64,000 bases of DNA, taken from NCBI GenBank assembly GCA_902806595.1, contig CADCXC010000037.1:1054001-1118000 (forward strand). Direction: 5' to 3'. The notes below the pieces were generated by a model. It did no database searches. It saw nothing but the letters and a program-made list of their open reading frames with translations, and was not told where the DNA came from. This document shows positions 1-12,173 of the stretch, in pieces. Source of the DNA: Pyrenopolyporus hunteri (lineage: Eukaryota > Ascomycota > Sordariomycetes > Xylariales > Hypoxylaceae). Position 1 is the stretch's first letter. The number at the start of each line of letters is the position of its first letter. A program made the position numbers and the translations under genes.

Positions 1-1229
1 ATACATGTACGTACCTACCTAGGTATGAACAGCGACACGCCCTCCTCTCACGCGCAGACATGTACGTACATGTACCTACACTCACAGGTACATACTTCAG
101 AGTACGGCCATTTCGTCATATCTGTTTATCACAGATCCTACACAAGAAAAAACTCATTCATTTTTAAATAGATATACGTATTCCATTCCTTATCGAGACC
201 CGCGGCTTTTCCAACCCGAGACAGTACATATTCCTTCCACTCAAGCCTCAAATGCGATCGACTTGGAATATTGTTAAGCACTTAGGTTCCTGCTAATACC
301 TAAGAGGAAACCTATGGTATATAGGTAGCTATATACGTAACATGTAGAGAATGAACCCCGGAGGCCCTTAGGTAAGAGCAATGGTACCTGCGTAGTAGTG
401 GCCCATAGAAAAAAAAGGGGGGGCGGCCAAGTTGCGTGATGGCTGGCACATATGTACATACCTACATACTATGTACATAGGTACCTACATATGTACATGT
501 AAGCGCTCCCTCTGCTCGACTAGGGAAGAAGCTGGCCCAAGCGCAGACGATGGAGGGGGGGAAGAAAGAAGGAAAAGAATTGAAGAAGGCTGACGTAGGT
601 TAAGCGTCTTGATCACGTTGAGAACGAATTGGTCACACCGTCTTTAGGGATGAGGAGCATGTATGTTTGCAAAGCATGAGCATTTGCCCACATCGATATA
701 ACAACGTACCTGCGCACAGCTATACAGGTAAATACCACATATCGCCAATACCAATGGTACCTACCTGTATACTTATGCACTAGGTATGCACCGTATTACC
801 GATTTTATAAACAGCTACTGCTAGAAAGGGAGGCCGAGAAAATGATTGAGTCCCAATTCTGGTCAAGAGGGATGCATGATGCGCAGGGACCACTGCCTGT
901 TCTACCCGTTTTGAGTTGCCAATGGAGGTCCAATCAACCCTTATACATACTCGGCAACATGGCGCACATTAGACGAAAACGGTCCAATCAGTCTAAGCCT
1001 TTACTGGCAAAGCCTAGCGCAAGGGATAGACCGCGGGTGAAGCAGGCACCGCCCGCTGGAAACGCCATGCTCGTGTTGAAACCCAATTAAGATGTATAGA
1101 AGTACATACCTTAGGTACCCCTTACAAAGGTTCACATATACATGTACTTACATTAATGAATGTGTGTGTACATACACTTACACGTAGGTACCGTAGCGGT
1201 AAAAGGTAAGTAAATGGAACGGTTTTTTT
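1..1229. other. Gene-poor left edge with short dispersed repeats
   Basis: No coding region is supported here. The stretch is rich in short TACGTAC, TACATGTAC and ACCTAGGT-type words (for example around 1-100, 455-500 and 1,110-1,190) that recur in intergenic DNA across the window. There is no telomere repeat (TTAGGG), so this is not a chromosome end that can be seen. Confidence 0.6.
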
Positions 1230-1510
1230 TTTAGAATGGTTTTATAACGAGTAACGTTCCGTAGATTTAAAGTTTCTTATTAATTAAATTTCGAAATATA
1301 ATAAAACGCGACTTAATTATTAAATTTCGCGGTTAAATTTTAATATTAAATTTACGTTATTATTTTAAAATACGATATTATTTTATAATTATAAATCGTT
1401 TTATTTAAATTTTTTAAAAAATCGATTTTATTTATACGATTAATAATATTTAATATTATATAAAAATAATTTTATTATTTAAAAAAAAAAAAATAAAAAA
1501 AAAAAAAAAA

Positions 1511-1546
<36 letters not shown>

Positions 1547-3110
1547 AAAAAATAAAAAAAATTTTATAAATAATAAATTAATAATAATAATATTAAATTA
1601 TATATTATATAATATAAATATATATTATAAATAATAAATATATATTATAAATAATAAATATATATTATAAATAATAAATATATATTATAAATAATAAATA
1701 TATATTATAAATAATAAATATATATTATAAATAATAAATATATATTATAAATAATAAAAATAAATAATAAATTTTAAAAAAAAATAATATATAATATAAT
1801 TAACGTAAATTTTATATTAAAATTTAAATATATTTTTATTATACGTATAAATTTTATAATATAATAATAAAATTCGTAAAAAATATTCGTATAAATTAAA
1901 ATTTAATTTTTAATAAATATAAAAAAAATTAATTTTTTAATAAAATATAAAATAAAAAAAATAAAATAAAATAATAAAATAATAAAATAATAAAATAAAA
2001 TAAAATAATAAAATAAAATAAAATAAAATAATTTTTTTTTAAAACGTTTTTTATTTAAAACGATTTTATTTTTAAAATAATTTAAATTTAAATAAATGTT
2101 TTTATAAATAATTTTATATTACGTTTTTAAAACGATTTTATATATTTATAAAATTTTATTATAATAAATAAATATAAATTATATTTAAAAAATTTTCGTA
2201 TATTTTAATATTATATATTTTATATTTAAATATTTATAATTTAATTATTTTTATATTAAATAAAATAAAAATTTATATATAAATAATTATAAATATTTTA
2301 AATATAAATTTATATTTTTCGAATTTTTAAAACGTATATTTATAATATTATAAAATAATTAACGTTTTATTTTTAATAATAAAATTTTTAATAATTTATA
2401 TCGTAAATAATAACCGTAATAAATAATTTTTAAAAAATTAAAAATATTTATAATTTAATTTAATTATTAAAAAATTTAAATATAAAATTTCGAAAATTTT
2501 TATTAACGATTTATATTTTTAATAAAATATTAAATATATATTATATTTTAATAATATTTTTTATTTTTTATTTTTATTTTAACGAATTTTTTATTTTTCG
2601 CCGGGAAATTTTTATATTATATTTAAAATTTTATTTTACGTTTAATAATAAAATTTTAAAAATAATTAACTTTAATTTATATAATATTATAATATTTATA
2701 AAAGTTTTTTTAAATTTATTTTTAAATATTTATTATTAATTTTTAAATAATAAAAATTATATTAATAAAAATTTTAAATTTTATATAATTTTATAATAAT
2801 TATAATTTTATATATAACGTATTAAATAAAAAGTTATTTACGATTAAAATTTTATTAATAAAAATAAAATAACGTATTTTTATTTTTATTTTTTTTTAAA
2901 ATATAATTATTTTTATAAAAATTATATCGTTAAAATTAATTAATTTTATTTTATTTAATAAATTTTATTTTAAATTTATAACGTTTAAAAAAATAAAATT
3001 ATAAATTTTTATATTTAAAAAAATTAAATATACGAAAACTTTTTAAATACGATTTATATATACTTAAATAAATAAACAATAAAAAAAAATCGCGGAGATG
3101 ATTTTAATTA
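1230..3110. repeat. Extremely AT-rich, RIP-like block
   Basis: About 1.9 kb made almost wholly of A and T, with homopolymer A runs near 1,483-1,560. Nearly every surviving C or G lies in a CpG dinucleotide; the exceptions are few (for example near 2,600 and 2,665) and cluster toward the edges. No coding frame of useful length remains. The composition changes abruptly at both sides. In Pezizomycotina such islands are usually repeats mutated by RIP (C to T, strongest at CpA), but the parent element cannot be recognised. The sparing of CpG is seen directly; RIP as the cause is inference. Confidence 0.8.
1615..1757. repeat. 20-bp tandem repeat, about 7 copies
   Basis: A perfect or near-perfect 20-bp unit (TATATTATAAATAATAAATA) repeats head to tail about seven times inside the AT-rich block. 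The identity among copies suggests that it amplified after the surrounding DNA had lost its C and G. There are no spacers, so it is a minisatellite, not a CRISPR array. Confidence 0.9.
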
Positions 3111-5679
3111 TTTATAAAATTTTCGAAAAAGCTAAAGGTTTAAACAAAAAATAAAACTAAGGTGTTAAACGCCCTCATTAAGCAATATTGGAAAGTGCTA
3201 CACCTCTTCAACAAATTCCATTTTCATGTGTTATGTCTACACGTACTTACCTGGATACTACCTACCTATACATATTATGCGGTATGTATAGGTATGTACT
3301 CTCTGCCTCCTGCCCAATACGTATTCCGAGCGATAGCTTAGCCTTACACTTCAAGACAGTTCCGTACCTCGCTGAAAGTTCTGGTCCACAAGGAGCCCCC
3401 TGAGTTGAACGCATGATGATCAGGTACTGGGCCCATTCAATATGCACAACATTATACGCATACATACTATATAGTATGACAGTACCCAGGTACTTGTACA
3501 TGAAATTGCCGCTTTTACCATAACAGAAACCTGGACCTATATGTAGGAACGCGTAGACCTGTTCATGTGCGTACGTACATACCTACATGTACACACCTAT
3601 GTAGGTACCTAGGTAGGTACCCAGGTAAGTATGTCTCACGCGCCGGCAGTCTCCACGATCTATATAGTACATGTATTCAATTACTATAGATGCCTACTAT
3701 AGGTGATACTTACCAGTGCCCCCCGCGATAGACTGCTAGGTAGGTTGGTAAATACATATCAAAGCGAGTACCTACCTGGGTACCTACCTAGGTAGGTAGG
3801 TAGGTAAGTAATTAGTATATCTCTTTTCGATGTCGGTAAGTAGCTCGTTTAGACACTCGTATTAGCACGTGTTATTAACGAACGAGGTAATTACATTGAT
3901 GGCACACGAGGAGCGATCGTGATACCTCGAGCCATGGGGAGTACATCCCGGCTACCATACATTTCATCTCCGTTTCCACGCGCTGACCGGCCACTACGAA
4001 TTCACGGACCATCTTCGCCAACCACGGCCCACGGGACAGATCCCTTGGCCCTTGTCACACAAACTTAAGAGCGACCAGAGCGCATTGGAGGTAAAAGGTG
4101 GAGCCTGAAATGCCTGCTTACATGACCTACCTTCATAATACAACTAGTATGCTTTCTAATGACAAGTATACATAGTACGCCCACTATAGTACAAACCTTG
4201 AATTTGGAGGAACAACACGTAATGGATCTCAAACTTGAACTCAATATCATGTACCCCAGGTCCTACCTGCCTAGGTACACTTACGTACAGACATGCACAG
4301 GTATGCTATATAGGTAGGTATGTACCTACTAAGTGTGTGAGTCTATCTCTTCCCAAGCATCCGACACCAACGCGCATAATACTCCCGAATCCCCAACGTC
4401 AGCTTCGCAGATTGGCGCGGCTTCGACGCCGTCTTCTAGAAACTCTATAGGTTGTTCTCTCCAGGGGCTTCCGAGTCGGATCGTGGGGCCAGTGTTTTAC
4501 CATCCTTGACAGCCGACCTATTGCCTCGTGGGGTGGTGCTTTGATCTCTGACCCTACTGCAATGCAATGCTTTCTTTTCATGTCCGTCTAGCTTTGCTCC
4601 GCTAGGTAAACTACCTGGTGATGGGGCCAGCACCTTTTATTTTATTCTATTTTTTTTTCTTTTCTCATCTGCTTACCAGGTAATTAATCTGGCTTATGTG
4701 GAACCCCCCATGTGCTCAGGAAGATGCGAAGGTGCGTGCCATTGTGGCTCTGCATCCAACTGCGCTCCAAAACCAGATTGGCCATTTTTGGACCACGGGC
4801 CGCTCCCGGCACCAATATAACTCAGTCTAAGGAATACCTATATACATGCGGCACATTGCCTGATGGCGTAGCATCTTACAAGGCACATAAAACTCTCTTC
4901 GTCTGGCGGCGTCCTCGGTCGGCGCAAAAGGCGCATATCTCTCGGAGAGACGTCCAATCCCAGACAGAATGCGCGCATCTCCCCGTACGAGTCCCGCGGC
5001 AGAGTTCAGAAAACCATCTACGAAGGTTGATGTCATCAGCACATCCCCTTACGATTCATACCCGAGCCAACTAGATAACTACTTCGAATCGCATTCCACG
5101 CTAACCCCGTAGCTGACGATATGTCAAACGTTCGGTTCCGGTCTTCGATATGACCTACCACTCAACCTTAGCAGGTGATCTAAGGTGACGGCTAGTTTTC
5201 GGTTCCTTACAAACGCCGGGGTCGACAGAGTCGAATAGGCATCGTGATGCCTAATACCTACTGTCTCTTCACTTCCTAAACCAACTTCTACGTACTACTA
5301 ACCCAGGGACCAATAGAGACAAAATCTTTTGTCTAAGTGCGCCAGCCTCCACGATGGGGCAGATACGGGATGCTAACGGATCTCAAGGGAAGATGTTTAA
5401 AGCTATTACTAACGTAGATAAGATGGTCATACCATCGCAGTAGTCCTACCGAGAGAGGCTTTTCGTTAGCCCGGTTTGAATAGTAGTGGCCGATACAAGA
5501 TATATATTATCTTTGAATATGCTCATTCTTCGTTTATATAGATTGCCACTACCTATACTCTCAGAGTATCTCAGGCCTTTTAACTCCACTATTGAATACC
5601 GTCAGCAGCGTTCAACTCCCGGAATGCAATAGAGCACTCCGAGTTCAATACTCATATCCGACGGCCGTGGGAGAAACCC
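3111..5679. other. Intergenic, no supported gene
   Basis: Holds several clusters of TAGG/CCTA tetranucleotide words (3,590-3,630 and 3,765-3,812 are the densest) and ordinary unique sequence. Open frames here, such as one of 120 codons at 4,712-5,074, show no recognisable domain, intron pattern or codon bias. Confidence 0.6.
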
Positions 5680-6532
5680 ATGGATGTCAAGTCGAAGACG
5701 TTGCAACGTTTAAGATTGCTTGGCACCCTGCCTATGAACGTCAAGAATCATATCACCGCCATGAGCGGATTCGCCGGAATCCTCATGTTCCCCTTGTTTG
5801 CACTCGGCGGCACCAACGCCGTCAATACGAACCTACCAGGGGACTCACCCACAGATACGGCCAAGCTGCTATTTATTTCCCTGTGCTTTGGCATGAGCCT
5901 CACCGTCAACGCCTGGGTCTTCTTCCGTATCAGCGGCGGCCCATTCAATCCGGCTGTGGCGTTAGGCATGGTGCTTGTCGGGGCTGTTGGTTATATGCGG
6001 GGGCCCTTGGTCACCTTCAGTCAGCTTTTTTTGCGGTATTGCAACTGCGACCGTCGTCTCAAGGGCTCACACCCGGCCCTCTTAACGTGGGCACGAGTCC
6101 GGGCGGCGGAACGAGCACGGTGTAGGGCCTGTTCATTGAAATGTTCCTCACAGCCCAACTAGTTTCCACCATTTTCATGCTAGCCGCCGGGATTTATTGG
6201 GGGGCATTCATTGTCCCCGCCGGAATCGAGCTTTCGTTGTTTGTTGCCGAGCTGATGTTCGTGATCTCCGTTCACTACCCCTATTTTCGTCCCATCCCAA
6301 ACAATCTTTTTTTTTCTCACCAAGACGCAACGCTGACGCGGTTTCGCGGTATAGGCGGGCCTACTGCACGGGTGGAAGCGTAAACTTAGCGCGCTCGTTC
6401 GATCCTAGCGTTGTCGTTGGTAGATTTCACCATTACCACTGGATTTACTGGATTAGCCCTATCCTCGATCCGCTACTCGCATCGGGTTTCTATATCTTCG
6501 TCAAGGCCCTCGAGTATGAAACCGTGAACTAG
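5680..6532 (+). pseudogene. Decayed aquaporin / MIP-family channel gene
   Basis: The conceptual product follows fungal aquaporins from end to end: an N-terminal segment ending in ALGGTNAVNT, a TM region with SLTVNAWVFF, and the first half-helix motif SGGPFNPAVAL (near 5,935). It then breaks. A T7 run near 6,026-6,032 shifts the frame, a second shift near 6,056 restores TPGPLNVGT, and a TAG stop at 6,123-6,125 interrupts a conserved stretch before LFIEMFLTAQL. A likely intron follows (about 6,255-6,354). The second pore motif reads NLARSFDP instead of NPARSFGP (TTA codon at 6,386-6,388), so the pore would be altered even if the frame were whole. Several lesions (CAG-to-TAG-like stop, Pro to Leu) are the C-to-T type that RIP makes. 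It ends with a typical ALEYET tail. A non-functional gene is the best reading; sequencing errors could explain the frameshifts but not all the changes. Confidence 0.8.
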
Positions 6533-8371
6533 CAGCATGATTGATCCGCCGAAGCACCCTAACCTAAAGCCGGCTCCGAACAAATGCAGAATAATGTACA
6601 TGCGAGCTCGCTCATCGAGAATATGATACAGAGTTTATAGGGGGGTCCGTAGCGAGTATTTGATTTTCACGATCTAATGTTATACCTATATAACATATAT
6701 ATAGTCCTACGACTTGGCAGTTATCCCACCTCATCTTAAACTTCAATTCGAAATCTTAACCCCTAATGGTTCGGAGTCTATGAGCTTAGCTCTCTCGCAA
6801 TGTGTGTCCATTGGCATCACGCCGCTTTAAACTATTCTAGAGTAACGTAATACAATATGGCCCCGATTTGAAATATGTTTTTAGGCTAGAAAGCAATGTT
6901 GAAGAATGCATTCACCGTTACACATAAGCTACGATCTTGATACGGGGTAGATGTGCCATAGTATAAGATCGAACCCAAGGCTAGCATATTAGCAGTCTCA
7001 TCCCTTTCTCATAGTCATCCAGATTAGCAAACAACCATGGATCGGCTAGCTTGATACTGGGAGTCGTAGGACCCGTTTAACTGCCACAAGAAAACCAAAG
7101 AATGAAAAAGGATATCTTGTTAGACGTGAAGCACATGTCCTCATTTCTTATGTATACCCAAGCCGAAGGCCTGGATAACTAGACACCTAGCTCCTGCAAC
7201 AGCGAAGTGGTTTCTCTCACCATATGGTTGGCCTCGTGGCAAAAGATATTATGTGGATGCGCAAAACGACCACACACATTTCATAGCCACCCGCCGTGCC
7301 TAGAGATAATATATACTTAAGTAGGTAGGTACTCGAAATTGCGCGTATCCCCAAACGTAGCATCACAGGTATATAGTGAGACACGAAAGATAATGGCGAG
7401 CACTGTCCGTGTCAATATAACGTGTGCAATCCTCCTTGAACTACCTAGGTACGTAAGCTCCCTTCAGATCATGGTTACATACCTACCTAGGTATGTAGGT
7501 AGGTTATTTGATAAAGTTCCTAGAGCATTGATAGGGGATTACCTTCCGTCCACTTGCTAGAAGATGGAGTTTCTCCCCCCGGTTATGATAAGATGTAGGC
7601 CAACTACCTTATAGGATACACCTGCAGTCAGTCTTCAAGCTTTTGAAGCATATCATAGTACGCCTAAGTAGTAGCTAAAATAGAGTTCGAGTTACGTCTG
7701 TTCGGTAATTATCCTCCTCCTCTGGGTGGACGACCCGTGCGTTCGTCACGAAATTATTAATGGCAGAAGTACCTAGGCAATCAAGAGTCCAGAGAATAGG
7801 TAGCCAAGTACCTACCTACCTATCCACCTGCCTAAGGTGCCTTCTGAAGAAGAAGAAAAAAAAAGAGGAAAGGGCGTGTACGTACCTGCTTTACTTGCCT
7901 GGTTTCTAGGTAACTACCCACCTAGGTAGGTAACTTCTAGGGCTGTACCTACCCGCTCCTGTGTCTAAGCTTCTGAATCTCGTTCCCTTTGTGAATTCTC
8001 TCCTCTGACGCTGTTTAGAAAACAGCCGATCTATACTTTCCGTTCTCACTGTGTGTCGAAGCTAGCAAATATACCATCTCTACGCGACGGAGCACGGTTT
8101 CGCAGACGATTTCCTGCTCAACATAAAAACAAGAACTTCCAGGTGAGCAGCAACCACTTGGCCGCGAGTGTCTAGGTATGTTTCTTTACGCGTATTTTCT
8201 CCCCATTCCATCTAATTAATCATCGTAACGCATATTCCTGCAGGCCCAACACAATAGTATCTCCCCCTCCCCCTCGCTTCTTTCCCGTCAACTTGATTAT
8301 GGCCCTTCATCCAATACCTTGCTAATAGTTCATCCGGTACCAGTTAGGAATACACTCGTCCGTTCATCAAG
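6533..8371. other. Intergenic, no supported gene
   Basis: Unique sequence with dispersed TAGG/CCTA clusters near 7,320, 7,440-7,505 and 7,800-7,955. Nothing codes convincingly. The last few hundred bases presumably hold the promoter and leader of the Stc1-domain gene. Confidence 0.55.
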
Positions 8372-9696
8372 ATGGATCCTTATCAAGCGAGCCGTCCTTC
8401 TCTGCAGTGAGTTTTCTGTTTACATTTTACTACACATTTGTCTACCACCGATGCGCTGACGAGAACGTTAGCCGCGCTGACAGCCTTCCGCAGGCGTAAG
8501 TCGTCGACAGCTTGGATTCATCCCTACCCTACTGATAGTCTGAATAGGTTCAAATGTGCCGCGGATGGCCAGTGGCACCCAGCTGATAAGTTCTCTCTCG
8601 CTCAGCTTAACAAATGGCACCGGCGGAAGGGGTATGCCAACGATGGTGTCACACCCGCGACCATCGGGCTCGTTTGCAGGGAGCACACGTCTAGGCCCGT
8701 TAGGCAGGAGATCAAATGCCACGGTCCTTGCGATGCTTGGAAGGATAGGAAACACTTTAGCAAGAGGCAACGCAACGACCCCAGAGCTGTAAGCTTCCGC
8801 ACCTCACCTGATAATGCCGCTTGACCTTTCACTGACTAACCATTGCAGCAATGCATCGCCTGTACTAATTGGAGTATCAACTTCAATGGTGATGAGGTGC
8901 CTCATCCTCCTCCGAACTCTGCTCTAACGGGCCGAGAAGTTCTCACGCAGTTTTCGGCCGTGCAAGACGAAGTTCCTATTGCCGAGGATTCTCTTACCGA
9001 CGTTGCCACTAGTACTACGGGAGACGTCGGGAGTGCGTCTTCAGGAAGTGTCCCTAGACACCATCGTGACCTCATCATGGAAATCGACGATTTTGGTACC
9101 ATTGATAGTGGCTTGATTGCGGGCGCCGTGTCCATGTTCCCAGGACCCGTCTGGTGGAATCGCGGGGCCGCCTTGGACGAAACCACCGGGCCTGACGATA
9201 GAGTAGGAAGACCCCTTAGCCTTCTATAGTGGAGTTTATCTAACATGACTCAGATGACTATCGGCGTTTCGCGCGAGGCTTTGGCGGTCCATAACAAGGT
9301 GAAGGAGGAAGGCGCTTGGATGAGCGACTTTGAATCTGGTGGTAGACCTGTCACGCCACCCAAGACACAGACTTCCCGGCTCTATGAGCAGAGCTCGTTC
9401 TTCCCGAAAGCCGTAAATGGCACCAACACTGCAGAAGGAAATTCAGCAGATGGCAAATCGGGCTCTACCTACCACCCCTTCCCAGACGTCAAGCCCGTAG
9501 CAGCCTCTGATAAAAAGTGGTTCAAACCCGTAAGATTCCACGGCACCTCATCTCTTGTGAAGTAGACTAATCAGCTCTCCAGGACACTCGCAGAGTCTTC
9601 TATGCGCCCCCGACCCATGCGGAAAATCCTGTAGATCTCACCAATCTTCGAATTGCCGAAGACGATGATGATTTCGGCGACGATGATTCCGATTAA
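8372..9696 (+). CDS. Stc1-domain zinc-finger protein
   Basis: Five exons (8,372-8,406; 8,548-8,788; 8,849-9,202; 9,254-9,529; 9,583-9,696) join in frame to 339 residues. The N-terminal third matches the fungal Stc1 domain: FKCAADGQWHPADKFSLAQL, then VCREH, then IKCHGPC...KHFSKRQRN and QCIACTNW, giving four pairs of Cys/His zinc ligands in the LIM-like order. The remainder is acidic and low in complexity, ending in a Asp-rich tail (EDDDDFGDDDSD). In fission yeast Stc1 links Argonaute/RITS to the CLRC H3K9 methyltransferase; most Stc1-domain proteins of filamentous fungi have no known job, and this one need not be the orthologue. The first intron (141 bp) is long and could hide a small extra exon; the other introns are 51-60 bp with good CTAAC/CTGAC branch sites. 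Its neighbour upstream is the decayed aquaporin gene. Confidence 0.82.
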
Positions 9697-10467
9697 ATAA
9701 CCCGCGAAATACCTCGAACGTCGATATTGAAATCAATACCACAAGATCTCAGGTCTTCGAGTTTCGGAGAGGGCTGCCTCCTTCTACCTAGGTTCTTGAC
9801 GAAAGGATAATCCTGCTTTCTATCTGTCTGCTTCATCCCCCTTGCCTACTCTCGTTTCTCGTTTTACGCCCCAGGGGAGTTCTATCTCCTCTTGAACCCG
9901 CCAGGTGTTGCAACGGCTTAGGTTTAGGATCTCCGGACATGTCGTCCAAGCCTTGACGGCAGCACAGGAGGGTCACGCTGCATATTCTAATTGCCCGTGT
10001 TGCCCTGGGGAAGCACACAGCTTTTCCAGAGCTTACGGATGACCATTCGTGATCGTCAACCGGAAGAACGAAATTAGTTTAGCTAATCCTCTCCAAGTGT
10101 GCCTTCAGATAGGGAAATTGACAATACTAGATTTTCTTTTCACCTGAGTCCATTAAAAAGAGGTAACTTGGAAAAGCGAGACAGCCTTTATTTCCCTCCC
10201 CGAGAACGTAACACCAACGATATGTTGTGCGTAGCTTTCGTCCGAATTTTGATGCCCGAAAAGCAGGGGTAATCCCCATATAATATATTTCACCCTCGCC
10301 CGGCTTCTCTAGAAGACGAGAATACTTCCCTGTAAACATCCGTATAGCTCCTGTGAGAGGTCCTTGTGTAATAATCTTGCTAAGGAGAAACCTGATCAGG
10401 TTGTATTCCATGGAACATATAAATAGTAATTACCTAAATATAGTCTTGACGTATTTGCGCCTCTCAG
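9697..10467. other. Spacer before the DUF7514 gene
   Basis: No complete gene is visible. The 3' part should contain the first exon of the DUF7514 gene, because a good acceptor (CTCTCAG) ends at 10,467 and the downstream frame has no start before it; I could not identify the ATG with confidence. Confidence 0.5.
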
Positions 10468-12173
10468 GCGTCCACGACGGATCTCGAAGGAGACTCGTCC
10501 GAATCAGGTAGCCGGCGTAAGAAAGACCATCCCCAATCTTCAGCTGGGGAGAATAGCTACCCCGTTGTCCCAAGTGCCAGGAGCTCAAACGGTAGAGCGC
10601 TCATTTCTGCTGCTCAGTTCGTGCTCGATGGAAGTGAATCCTCCACTAATTTAAATAGTTCAGGTTCTGTCGCCCCGTCTTTGATCAGGAGTCAGACTAG
10701 CACTCCTCCCCCCCAAAACGTCCCATTAAGTCCGGAGAATATGACCATAGCAGGTCCGACGAAGCTGGGGGTGCGCTTCACCGACCGCGGACCTCCTCGC
10801 GCATCTAACAAACGCCCCGCCGCCCCCCAACAGCCTGGTTCAAGTACCGGACTGAGGGAGGGATGGGGGCTTCTTTTCGACGAGAATGGACACGCCACCT
10901 ACGAGAATGGCCGGTTTCTGATGGCGTTGGCCAAACACATCGTATGTGGTCTCAAAATTGTGTGATAATTAGTACATTCTAGGTACTTATGATCCCTAGG
11001 TGTATGGTAGCTGATACGCATGGATTTACAGATCGACGATTTTGCGCCCGGTAGCAGTAGTCTCGTCGTCACGCCGGAGAAACTGGGAGTACTCTACTCG
11101 AGATACAGGTTGGACTCGGAGGTGCACCCTTTTATTGGTAAGTGCTCGTTCAGCGAATTAAACTTCCGATATCCTCCCTTGGATGACTTGCTAAATTGAA
11201 CTCTATAGAAATCTTCACCTCGAGAGCTAAGAATGCCCACGACCGCCTCGCCGACTTCTTCACCGACCTAGGCTGCCAGCACCACTTAGTCCAGCCCGAC
11301 CCCTTCTCTCGGCCAAGCGTCCCCGCCCTGACACCCCTCGGCTTCGCCCAGTATCTTACAACTTGCATCCTCGCTTACCCCGACGAGGAGTTCCACCGCC
11401 TTGAAAAGATCGTGGCGGACATCCAAGTTGTAGCCGACACTCCTCCTGTCCAGGGTGAATTCGAGAAATTTCCCAGACAGCTCTTTCGCAGCCAGTTCCC
11501 AGTCAGACACGACGCCAAGTCGAGAAATACCCTAGCTGCGGCGCTGGATGGCCTGATACGCACCCTCAGGACGCCGGAACCATCGAGCCCGAAGCACCCG
11601 TTAGCGATAATGCCAGCACCCCTATCGAGTCCCAAGGAGGGCGATGCAGTCCCGCTGATCCACCGCTACGTTCCGACCGAGAGGATCAACGCGAGGGAGG
11701 GTAAATACCTCCTACCTCCCAACTCCGAGGCAAGCAAAGCGCGCGAGCGGGCCTCGCCGCATACCAGACTACCGCAAGACGCCCTCGGCGAGCAGTCGAT
11801 ACTTGTCCCGGAGGTAAATAGCCCGGGCCAGAGCCATCGCCGGGAGGAGATGCGGACTCGCTACGAGAACAAATGCGACGCTGGTCGGCCCTCGGCGCCG
11901 GACGCGTGTGGTGGTGTTTCCGTGGACGTGAGGGGTCATTCCAAGCCCGCGGAATACTCGCCTTCCTCGATGGCGCCAGCGGCTGCGGCGGGGAGGCGTG
12001 GGTACGCTGTGGTCGGTGACGGGGGGCCGACGTGGGAGGAGGACCTGCGGTCTGGGTCGTCTTACCAGCACCGTAGAGCTGGAAGTAGTAGCAGTAGTAG
12101 TGGTAGTAAAGTAATAGCAGGGGAAGGAGGAGGAGGAGGTAGTAGGGATCGTCGGCATCGGTCTAGCCACTGA
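10468..12173 (+). CDS. DUF7514 domain protein (5' end uncertain)
   Basis: Three exons are clear (10,468-10,941; 11,032-11,137; 11,209-12,173), 514 residues. A Ser-rich disordered N-terminus is followed by a fungal DUF7514 domain: GWGLLFDENG...FLMALAKHIIDDFAP, SLVVTPEKLGVLYSRYRL, then GCQHHLVQPDP, PALTPLGFAQYLTTCILAYP and FEKFPRQLF. Beyond it lies about 190 residues of basic, low-complexity sequence ending in Ser and Gly runs and RDRRHRSSH. The function of this domain is unknown. The frame is open from an acceptor at 10,467, so an upstream first exon is likely; otherwise translation would start at an internal ATG at 10,741, still ahead of the domain. It follows the Stc1-domain gene in the same direction. 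Confidence 0.75.

Noticed and set aside
1..100. Possible telomere or subtelomere end
   Set aside because: TAGGTA/TACC words are present but no TTAGGG array is seen, and the same words occur throughout the window.
1615..1757. Possible CRISPR array
   Set aside because: Units abut without spacers and the genome is eukaryotic; it is a minisatellite.
4712..5074. 120-codon plus-strand frame
   Set aside because: No domain, no codon bias, antisense also open; likely chance.
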